NCBI GenBank assembly: GCA_031267005.1
Contig: JAIRZX010000192.1
Span: 1 to 5,702, forward strand
DNA: 5,702 nt
Direction: 5' to 3'
From: Deltaproteobacteria bacterium
GTDB taxonomy: Bacteria; Desulfobacterota; Desulfarculia; Adiutricales; Adiutricaceae
Position 1 is the stretch's first letter. Each line of letters opens with the position of its first letter. The notes beneath the pieces are model-generated. The model was not told the DNA's origin. It was given only the letters and a program-made list of their open reading frames with translations, and ran no database searches. The translations under genes and the position numbers were made by a program. Shown piece after piece: positions 1-4,909 of this stretch.

Positions 1-231
1 GGACACCTACATCGGCTTTCAGGAAACCTACATCGGCTTTCAGGACACCTACATCGGCTTTCAGGACACCTACATCGGCTTTCAGGAAACCTACATCGGC
101 TTTCAGGACACCTACATCGGCTTTCAGGAAACCTACATCGGCTTTCAGGACACCTACATCGGCTTTCAGGACACCTACATCGGCTTCCACCACAGCCATC
201 CTGGTGTTCAGGACACCTATATCGGCTTTCA
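1..231 (-). repeat. 21-bp coding minisatellite (heptad repeat)
   Basis: Nine consecutive 21-bp units occupy 1-189 with no indels. Differences are one alternating base (C or A at unit position 4) and one T-to-C change at the end of unit 9. A degenerate unit (190-210) and another good unit (211-231) follow, and more diverged heptads continue to about 273. On the minus strand each unit encodes L-K-A-D-V-G-V, or L-K-A-D-V-G-F where GTC becomes TTC. With V as position a and L as position d, the V/F switch falls at position c. In protein order the visible switch reads V V F V F V V F V. Identity extends to silent positions, so the array looks recently expanded by slippage or unequal exchange. It continues beyond the left edge, so copy number is unknown. 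Confidence 0.97.
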
Positions 232-373
232 CGTCACGAATATCGTTTTTTACTTCACCAAGATTACGGTCAAGGGAGGTTAACGTTCTATGGCCGAAAA
301 AACTGAGAAAGAACGTACAAAGGACGACAATTACTGCGAAGATCGACATTACGGTAGGAAGATCGAGGGTCAT
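1..373 (-). CDS. Membrane-anchored heptad coiled-coil protein, 5' part
   Basis: The frame is open from an ATG at 373-371 to the left edge: 124 codons, with the C-terminus missing. Residues 8-27 (VMSIFAVIVVLCTFFLSFFG) form one hydrophobic segment suited to a signal anchor. From L31/L34 onward, hydrophobic residues follow a strict 3-4 spacing without a break (L34, L38, V41, I45, V48, I52, L55, M59, V62, V66, L69, V73, L76), which is the signature of a long parallel coiled coil. From about residue 63 the heptads become near-identical (LKADVGV or LKADVGF) and are encoded by a 21-bp tandem array. The start is supported by AGGTGG at 383-378 on the minus strand. The plus-strand frames over the repeat are also open, but none shows a start, anchor or heptad logic. 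No enzymatic domain is visible and the function is unknown. Short cytoplasm- or periplasm-facing structural, tethering or phage-like coiled-coil proteins are possible comparisons. Topology is uncertain; H28, R29 and R36 after the anchor weakly favour a cytoplasmic coiled coil. Confidence 0.83.
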   Translation of the reverse strand, partial: MTLDLPTVMSIFAVIVVLCTFFLSFFGHRTLTSLDRNLGEVKNDIRDVKADIGVLNTRMAVVEADVGVLKADVGVLKADVGFLKADVGVLKADVGFLKADVGVLKADVGVLKADVGFLKADVGV

Positions 374-392
374 GCAGCCACCTGCGGCAGGT
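371..392 (-). promoter_or_regulatory. RBS of coiled-coil gene inside a small dyad
   Basis: On the minus strand AGGTGG (383-378) lies four bases before the ATG at 373. The first four bases of this Shine-Dalgarno-like motif are part of a 13-bp dyad at 380-392 (ACCTGC, one base, GCAGGT). In RNA this can fold as ACCTG-CCG-CAGGT and would partly hide the ribosome-binding site. The dyad could equally be a DNA operator or chance. The motif decides the start at 373 over the internal ATG at residue 9. Confidence 0.4.
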
Positions 393-655
393 TTGCAAGG
401 CGCCGTGTCGCTCCTGCGGACTAATCGTCGTGCGCCGTTATCCCGGGAGGCCCGTTGCTTCCGGCGGCATGGGCCGCCGTTTCCCCAAAGGACTTGGCAA
501 AAGCCCCTGAAGCTATGGGACGGCCCGCCGGGAGCCGTCGGCCGGGCGGCAACGGCGGCGGGCCGCGCCGCGAAACCCGGCGGACGTGAACCGGACGTCA
601 GGTCAAGGCTCCGGGTTCAAGGCCGCCTCGCGGCGTACGGGAATTCCCGACGCCA

Positions 656-661
656 ATTGTA
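656..661 (-). promoter_or_regulatory. Possible -10 box for coiled-coil gene
   Basis: On the minus strand TACAAT (661-656) matches five of six bases of the sigma-70 -10 consensus and stands in a small AT-richer patch. No good -35 is found at 16-18 bp. If used, it would leave a leader of about 275 nt before the start at 373. This is weak, but it is the closest promoter-like hexamer I found upstream of that gene. Confidence 0.15.
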
Positions 662-665
662 ACAC

Positions 666-705
666 AAGGAGCATTATGCGCGAAAACAAGCCTTTTAGGC
701 CCTGA
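666..705 (+). other. Orphan RBS plus nine-codon ORF (MRENKPFRP)
   Basis: A textbook Shine-Dalgarno AAGGAG (666-671) sits four bases before ATG (676-678), but the frame ends after nine codons at TGA (703-705). Two overlapping, mutually exclusive inverted repeats follow on the same strand: 722-728 with 747-753, and 742-747 with 757-762. Possible readings are a leader peptide, the stump of a decayed gene, or chance. No plus-strand gene lies downstream in the window and no U-tract follows, so a classical attenuator is not supported. Confidence 0.2.
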
Positions 706-1060
706 AAGCAACGGGCGGTCGCAACCCGAGTCCAACTCCAACGAGCCGGGTTGGGAGGCTCGGCGCCTTGGCCATCCAGCGGAGACCGTGCCGGAGCCGC
801 AGAACTCGCTTACAGGCCTACTCCCCCGGGGCGGAAGCGGATCCCTTCGCGCCGGGGACGACGGCCGGCCGCCTCGCCCCCGAGGGACGCTCCGCAGCCC
901 GGAGGGCGGAGTTGAGGAGCGGTGCCGTAGCCGTCACGGCGGGGCGCTGGGGTCCGGCGGTCTTGGCGAGGGCGTCGGCGTCCGGGACGGCACGCGGGGG
1001 ATGGCCCGGGCAAGCCTCGCCCCCCCTGGATGCAGTTGGCGGAGTTTTGGTCCCGGAGGA

Positions 1061-1127
1061 TAAAACGGGGATTTTCCCAAGGCTAAACATATGGAATCAT
1101 TGGGTAAAATCTGATTATCGTTAAACT
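1061..1127. promoter_or_regulatory. AT-rich island with dyad, possible control region
   Basis: This is a sharply AT-rich stretch in an otherwise GC-rich region. It contains an imperfect dyad, TTTTCCCAA (1072-1080) and TTGGGTAAAA (1100-1109), around the palindrome CATATG (1088-1093). On the minus strand a GATAAT hexamer occurs, and GGGA-AAA-TCCC followed by CG and four Ts could act as a weak terminator near 1075-1060. It could be a promoter or operator for a minus-strand transcript running towards the coiled-coil gene, or the 3' boundary of the permease transcript. No convincing -35/-10 pair was found. Confidence 0.25.
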
Positions 1128-1153
1128 TGGGCGACCTGGGGGGCGGTTTAGAA

Positions 1154-1197
1154 GTTGCCGCCGGGCCAGGGCCGCCCTGCGGGCCTTCGGCGGCAAC
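1154..1197 (-). terminator. Strong hairpin downstream of the permease gene
   Basis: GTTGCCGCCG (1154-1163) and CGGCGGCAAC (1188-1197) form a perfect 10-bp inverted repeat. Nested inside are GGCC/GGCC and AGGG/CCCT pairings. It lies about 127 nt after the permease stop and before the AT-rich island. In the minus direction it is followed by TTCTAAACC, which is not a real U-tract. It may be a transcript end or an RNA-stabilising structure rather than a canonical intrinsic terminator. Confidence 0.35.
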
Positions 1198-1232
1198 CGG
1201 GGCCCGGACGGAACCATCCACGAACCCTTGCG

Positions 1233-1291
1233 GCCTTCCGGAGCCCGGGGGCCGCGCCTTCCGGAGCCTCCGGGGCGCCGCCTTCCGGAGC
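1233..1291. repeat. Three spaced copies of GCCTTCCGGAGC
   Basis: The 12-mer GCCTTCCGGAGC occurs exactly at 1233-1244, 1256-1267 and 1280-1291, a period of 23-24 bp, with GC-rich, related but imperfect spacers. The core is nearly self-complementary (TCCGGA), so each copy can form or share small stems. The copies lie just beyond the stop codon of the permease. Related TTCCGGAA and CCTCCGGAGG palindromes recur in the adaptor-permease spacer at 4826-4844. Confidence 0.7.
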
Positions 1292-1323
1292 AGGGAGGGG
1301 GGCCGCCGGCCGGAGAAAGCCCC

Positions 1324-4300
1324 TCAGGCCCCCTCCGCCAGGCCCGCGCCTCCGGCCGGGGCGGGAAGCCCCGGGCCGGGGGCGGCCCCGCCGCCGTCGG
1401 GCAGGGCCTTTTCGGCGGCCTTCTCCAGGGCGGTCTTCTCCTGGCGGCGGAACATCAGCAGGTACACGCAGGGCACCAGGAAAAGGGTTATCATGGTGGA
1501 GGTGGTGAGCCCCCCTATGACCGAGCGGCCCAGGGGTATCTGGGACTCCGCGCCCTCGCCCATGCCCCAGGCCATGGGGATGAGGCCCAGGATCGTGGTG
1601 AGGGTGGTCATCTTGATGGGCCTGAGCCTCCTGCGGCCGGTCTCGATGAGCGCCGGCACCAGGGCCACGCCGTCCCGCCTGCGGATGAGGTTGGCGTGGT
1701 CCACCAGGATTATCGAGTTGTTGATGACTATCCCCGCCAGCATGATGACGCCGATGAAGGAGTTGATGTTGAAGGATATCCCCGTCAGGAAGTGCGCCCA
1801 GGCTATGCCTATGGCCGCGAAGGGGAGCGCGAACATGACGACGAGGGGCCCTTTCAGCTGCTCGAACTGGCAGGCCATGACCATGTAAACCAGGAAGATC
1901 GACATGATCAGGACCTTCTTCAGGCCCGAGAAGGTCTCCTCCAGCTCCTCGGCCTCGCCGGTGAAGCTGTAGCTGAAGTCGCGGCCCATGGGGAGGGTCT
2001 TCAGCTCCGCGTCTATGTCGCTTAAGACGTCGCCCAGCGGCCTGTCGGTCAGATCGGCGTTGAGCGATACCACCCGCGCCTGGTTGCGGCGGGTGACCGA
2101 GGCGGGCCCCGTGCCGGAGACGGCCCTCGCCACGTTGGCCAAAACGGCCTTCTCGCCGCGGGAATTCACGACGGGCAACGACATTATCTCCTCGACGGAA
2201 AGCCGCTCGGAGTCCTTCAGCTTGACCCTGATGTCGTACTCCTTGCCGTCCACCCGGAAGGCCCCGGCCACTGTGCCCCCCACGGCGGCCTTCACGAGCG
2301 CGGACACGTCCGCCACCTTGAGCCCGGCGTCGGCCGCCCGGTCGCGGTCGATCACGACAAGCTCCTCCGGGGCCGCGTCCTCGTTGGACAGGTACACGTC
2401 CGTGACCCCGTCCACGCGCTCGACTATCCCGCGCATGGCCCGTGAGAGCCTGCCCGCCTCCTCCAGGTCGTTGCCCCTCAGCTCTATCTGGATGCGGTCG
2501 CTCCCGGCCCCGCCCGCGCCGCCCACCAGGAAGGACTGCTCGGCGCGCATCCTGACCTCGGCCCCCGGGATGTCGTTGACCAACGGCCTTATGTGGTCGA
2601 GGATCTCGAAGACGGAACGCTCGCGGTCGCGTACCGGGACCAGCCGGACCTGGAACTCGCCCTTGTGGCTCCCCCGGCCGGACATGCCCCCCGAGCCGCC
2701 TATGTCGGAGCTGGACGCCCTTATCTCCGGCACCTCGCGCACGATGATGTTTTCTATGGCCTGGAGGGTCTCGGATGTCTTCTCGACCCTGGTCCCGGGC
2801 TCCATGGTCAGGTACACGCGGAAAGCCGACTCGTCCGTGCGGGGTATGAACTCGCGCCCGACCTGCGTGGTTACTCCCAGGGACAGGGCGGTCACGGCGA
2901 AGCAGCAGATTACGACCTTCCAGGGGTGCCCGAGCGCCCAGGCGAGCCACCGGATGTAGAATTCGTCCACGCCCTTGAAAAAGCCCCTGAACCACCTGGG
3001 TTCCCCGAAGCGGCGGTGGGCCGCCCCCGCCTCCCCCCCGGCGGCGGGGGCCTTCCCCGGGACGGGCCCTTCGGGCGAGGAGAGCATGTGCCTGGCGAGC
3101 ATCGGCACCAGCGTGAGCGACACCAGGTACGACGCGGCCAAGGCGAAGCAGATGGTGAGGGCGAAGGGCCTGAACATCACGCCCGCGAGCCCCGTGAGGA
3201 AGGCCAGCGGCGCGAAGACCGAAAGGGTGGTGAGCGTGGACGCCAGGATGGCGCCCCCCACCTCCCCGGCCCCTTCGACAGCGGCCTCCTCGGGACCCAT
3301 GCCCGACGTCCGGAGGCGGAAGATGTTGTCCAGGACCACTATCGAGTTGTCCACCAGCATCCCCGTGCCCAAAGCCAGGGCCCCCAGGGTCACTATGTTC
3401 AGCGTGAGCCCGAAGGCGTACATGGCGGCGAAGGTGGCGACTATCGAAATGGGGATGGCCAGGGAGAGCACCAGGGTGCTCTTCACGTGCTGGAGGAAGA
3501 AGAAGATGACGAACACGGCGAGGAGCCCGCCCAGGGCGGCGGAGTCCGCAACGGTCCTTATCGCCCGCTTGATGTAGACGGAGGAGTCGAACAGCGGCTC
3601 GATGCGGACGTTGGCCAGGGTCCTGTTGATCCCGTCTATCGCGGTCAGGGCCGTGCCCGCCACGTCCACCGTGTTGGCCCCGGACTGCTTGAAGAGCCCC
3701 ATGAACTGCCCTTCACGGGAGTTCACGCGGGTGATGCGGGTGACGCGCTCCCAGGTGTCGGACACGTCGGCTATGTCGCGCAACCTCACTTCCCCCTCGG
3801 GGGTACGGGCGACTAAGACGCTCCCCAGGTCGTCGAGGGTGGCGAACTCGCCCTTGGTGCGCACGGCGACGGACATGCGCCCCCGGTCGAGGTCGCCTCC
3901 GGCCTCGGTCACGTTCTCGCCCATGATGCCGACCACCAGGGCCGCCAAATCCACTCCCAGGGCCTTCACCTTGGAATGGTCCAGCTCCACCCGGAACTCG
4001 CGGTCCAGCCCGCCGTAGGGCGAGACCGAGGCCACCCCCGCCGAGCGCTCCAGGCGGTAGCTTATCTCGTCCTCTATGTAGGCCTTGAGGTCAACCGGGT
4101 GGAAGCTCGACTCGATGCCCAAAAACATTATGGGCCGCATGGCCGTGTCGAACTTCTGGATGGCGGGCCGGTCCACCTCGTCCGGGAGCCGGGAGATGAC
4201 GCGCTCTATGCGGTCCCTTATGTCGTTGGTGGCCTCGTCCAGGTTCACGTCCCAGCCGAACTCAAGGAATATGGAGGACGTGCCTTCGGCGGACACGGAC

Positions 4301-4542
4301 GAGAGCTCCTCCAGCCCGGGAATCGCCGCGAGCGTCCTCTCCAGGGGCTTCGTTATCTGTTCCTCGACGTCGACCGGCGCGGCGTTCTCGTACGTGGTGC
4401 GCACCGTTATGACCGGGAAGGTCAGCTCCGGCATCAAGTCCAGGGGTATGCGCCCGAGCGAGAACATGCCCACCACTAGTATTATGAGCATGCCCATTGA
4501 AGTGAAGATGGGCCGTCTGACCGCCTGGCGGATGAGGTTCAT
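1324..4542 (-). CDS. RND efflux permease (AcrB/HAE-1 type)
   Basis: This is a complete 1072-residue inner-membrane proton-driven exporter, close to the usual 1020-1070 length of the AcrB family. The order is typical. TM1 lies at about 12-30 in the family-style start MNLIRQAVRRPIFTSM. The first porter/docking half spans about 31-330. TM2-TM6 lie at about 335-485, with TM4 motif GMLVDNSIVVLDN (394-406). A Gly/Ala/Pro-rich linker covers about 487-515. TM7 begins near 540, the second porter half spans about 560-865, and TM8-TM12 run to about 1030. TM10 is AGIVINNSIILVDHAN (936-951) and TM11 begins RLRPIKMTTLTTILG (972-986). D398 matches AcrB Asp407, but N399 replaces Asp408 and N941 replaces Lys940. 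R974 of the RLRP motif is kept, with a lysine at 977. A low-complexity Gly/Pro/Ala tail follows 1048. The start at 4542 is preferred over the ATG at 4680 because of GAAAGG nine bases upstream and the family-like N-terminus. It pairs with the adaptor gene upstream. Substrate is unknown; it lacks a heavy-metal (CusA) look. Confidence 0.97.
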   Translation of the reverse strand: MNLIRQAVRRPIFTSMGMLIILVVGMFSLGRIPLDLMPELTFPVITVRTTYENAAPVDVEEQITKPLERTLAAIPGLEELSSVSAEGTSSIFLEFGWDVNLDEATNDIRDRIERVISRLPDEVDRPAIQKFDTAMRPIMFLGIESSFHPVDLKAYIEDEISYRLERSAGVASVSPYGGLDREFRVELDHSKVKALGVDLAALVVGIMGENVTEAGGDLDRGRMSVAVRTKGEFATLDDLGSVLVARTPEGEVRLRDIADVSDTWERVTRITRVNSREGQFMGLFKQSGANTVDVAGTALTAIDGINRTLANVRIEPLFDSSVYIKRAIRTVADSAALGGLLAVFVIFFFLQHVKSTLVLSLAIPISIVATFAAMYAFGLTLNIVTLGALALGTGMLVDNSIVVLDNIFRLRTSGMGPEEAAVEGAGEVGGAILASTLTTLSVFAPLAFLTGLAGVMFRPFALTICFALAASYLVSLTLVPMLARHMLSSPEGPVPGKAPAAGGEAGAAHRRFGEPRWFRGFFKGVDEFYIRWLAWALGHPWKVVICCFAVTALSLGVTTQVGREFIPRTDESAFRVYLTMEPGTRVEKTSETLQAIENIIVREVPEIRASSSDIGGSGGMSGRGSHKGEFQVRLVPVRDRERSVFEILDHIRPLVNDIPGAEVRMRAEQSFLVGGAGGAGSDRIQIELRGNDLEEAGRLSRAMRGIVERVDGVTDVYLSNEDAAPEELVVIDRDRAADAGLKVADVSALVKAAVGGTVAGAFRVDGKEYDIRVKLKDSERLSVEEIMSLPVVNSRGEKAVLANVARAVSGTGPASVTRRNQARVVSLNADLTDRPLGDVLSDIDAELKTLPMGRDFSYSFTGEAEELEETFSGLKKVLIMSIFLVYMVMACQFEQLKGPLVVMFALPFAAIGIAWAHFLTGISFNINSFIGVIMLAGIVINNSIILVDHANLIRRRDGVALVPALIETGRRRLRPIKMTTLTTILGLIPMAWGMGEGAESQIPLGRSVIGGLTTSTMITLFLVPCVYLLMFRRQEKTALEKAAEKALPDGGGAAPGPGLPAPAGGAGLAEGA

Positions 4543-4557
4543 GCGTTTAGGCCTTTC
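4543..4557 (-). promoter_or_regulatory. RBS deciding the permease start
   Basis: On the minus strand GAAAGG (4557-4552) stands nine bases before the ATG at 4542-4540. The upstream in-frame ATG at 4680 has no Shine-Dalgarno motif and would add 46 Pro/Arg-rich residues unlike any RND N-terminus. Confidence 0.65.
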
Positions 4558-4666
4558 GGGCGCCCTCGGCCGGGCGGGACGGCGCCGGCGCGCCGGGTCC
4601 CGGCATGCGGGGGGCGGGCGCACCGCCGGGTACTGCCGGCAAGGCGCGCGTGGGGCGGGCGGCGGG

Positions 4667-4736
4667 GAGGCCTGGGACATGGGGCCGGGGCCGCGCCCTG
4701 AAAAAGCGCAGGCAACGGCCCCATGTCTTAGGCTTC
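4667..4736. repeat. Long inverted repeat, 21-bp arms
   Basis: Arms 4667-4687 and 4716-4736 flank a 28-nt loop. The inner 12 bp (GACATGGGGCCG with CGGCCCCATGTC) pair perfectly. As plus-strand RNA all 21 positions pair, three of them as G-U wobbles (4669/4734, 4674/4729, 4675/4728). As minus-strand RNA those three become A-C mismatches. The loop can form a further GCGC/GCGC stem (4693-4696 with 4706-4709). No U-tract follows on either strand, so it is not a standard terminator. It may be a REP-like palindrome, a leader structure or a protein-binding dyad. Confidence 0.7.
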
Positions 4737-4761
4737 AGGCGGCCCGGGGAGGTCTTGGGGC

Positions 4762-4789
4762 GCCGCGGGGGCCCTTTCGCCCCGGCGGC
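4762..4789. repeat. 11-bp-arm GC hairpin next to the T8 tract
   Basis: GCCGCGGGGGC (4762-4772) and GCCCCGGCGGC (4779-4789) pair at ten of eleven positions around a six-base loop. In the minus direction the hairpin comes three bases after the T8 tract, so it cannot serve as that tract's terminator stem, but it would refold the early leader of any transcript that reads through towards the permease gene. Confidence 0.45.
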
Positions 4790-4792
4790 CGG

Positions 4793-4826
4793 AAAAAAAA
4801 TAGCCGCCGCGGGCTGCCCGGTAGCT
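4793..4826 (-). terminator. Candidate intrinsic terminator after adaptor gene
   Basis: On the minus strand an imperfect GC-rich stem is followed by one A and eight Ts (4800-4793). The stem pairs AGCT (4826-4823) with GGCT (4805-4802) and CCG (4821-4819) with CGG (4809-4807), plus an inner GG/CC, with one mismatch and one bulge. The hairpin is modest but the U-tract is the best in the window. It lies about 85 nt beyond the adaptor stop codon. If active, it would make permease expression depend on read-through or on a separate promoter in the spacer. Confidence 0.42.
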
Positions 4827-4851
4827 TCCGGAAACCTCCGGAGGCCACCTG

Positions 4852-4878
4852 GGGGCGCCGTCCCCTCAAAGGCGCCCC
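4852..4878 (-). repeat. 8-bp perfect hairpin after adaptor stop
   Basis: GGGGCGCC (4852-4859) and GGCGCCCC (4871-4878) form a perfect inverted repeat with an 11-nt loop, about 30 nt downstream of the adaptor stop codon. There is no U-tract directly after it. It most likely acts, if at all, as a 3' stabilising or processing structure of the adaptor mRNA. Confidence 0.5.
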
Positions 4879-4909
4879 GGCCTCAGCCCGGACGGCGGGA
4901 AAATGGGCC

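Larger units (their letters stand above)
374..1323. other. 950-bp region without a credible gene
   Basis: This stretch separates the permease stop from the coiled-coil gene start. Open frames exist on both strands, as expected at this GC content. Their translations are Ala/Pro/Arg/Gly-rich, lack recognisable domains, mostly lack Shine-Dalgarno motifs, and overlap one another. Visible structure includes small GC hairpins at 462-479 (7-bp arms, ATGG loop), 519-539 (6-bp arms) and 632-654 (GGCGT/ACGCC and CGGG/CCCG around AATT, with one bulged A). It also includes the elements listed separately at 666-705, 1061-1127, 1154-1197 and 1233-1291. I see no tRNA, rRNA or transposase. Confidence 0.6.
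4543..4909. other. 367-bp structured intercistronic spacer
   Basis: The adaptor and permease genes are separated by an unusually long gap for an RND operon. No credible gene was found: the 61-codon frame ending in ATGA overlap with the permease start (4724-4539) is Pro/Arg-rich and lacks a ribosome-binding site. Instead the spacer holds several inverted repeats, listed separately, and a T8 tract on the minus strand. Together these could tune the adaptor-to-permease expression ratio. Confidence 0.6.

Noticed and set aside
1..189. CRISPR array at the left edge
   Set aside because: The 21-bp units are directly adjacent with no unique spacers, and they are in frame with a coding sequence.
2..283. 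Plus-strand frame through the left repeat, reading DTYIGFQ heptapeptides and ending at TAA 281
   Set aside because: The 21-bp unit leaves all three plus-strand frames open simply because it lacks stops. The minus strand has a start, RBS, membrane anchor and continuous heptad register.
204..662. 152-codon plus-strand frame
   Set aside because: It starts inside the antisense of the coiled-coil gene, has no clear RBS, and its translation is Arg/Ala/Gly-rich without a domain.
676..915. Selenocysteine read-through at the TGA after MRENKPFRP
   Set aside because: The sequence beyond the TGA has no redox motif or recognisable domain and soon becomes Pro/Arg-rich. No convincing SECIS-like hairpin is placed directly after the TGA.
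818..1090. Minus-strand frames of 90-95 codons in the gene-free stretch (818-1090 and 934-1221)
   Set aside because: They overlap each other, have no Shine-Dalgarno motif before their starts, and show no recognisable fold. The first begins in the AT-rich island and cannot be fully excluded as a small gene.
1127..1888. Long plus-strand frames over the permease gene, including others up to about 400 codons
   Set aside because: They are antisense shadows of a well-supported RND gene in GC-rich DNA and show no domains of their own.
1148..2995. 615-codon minus-strand frame
   Set aside because: It is an out-of-frame shadow of the permease gene, with Arg/Gly/Pro-rich composition.
4543..4680. 46-residue N-terminal extension of the permease from ATG 4680
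   Set aside because: It is Pro/Arg-rich, lacks an RBS, and the internal start at 4542 gives the typical RND N-terminus with a good RBS.
4539..4724. 61-codon frame whose TGA overlaps the permease ATG
   Set aside because: The ATGA overlap looks like translational coupling, but there is no RBS, the composition is Pro/Arg-rich, and it spans the long inverted repeat.
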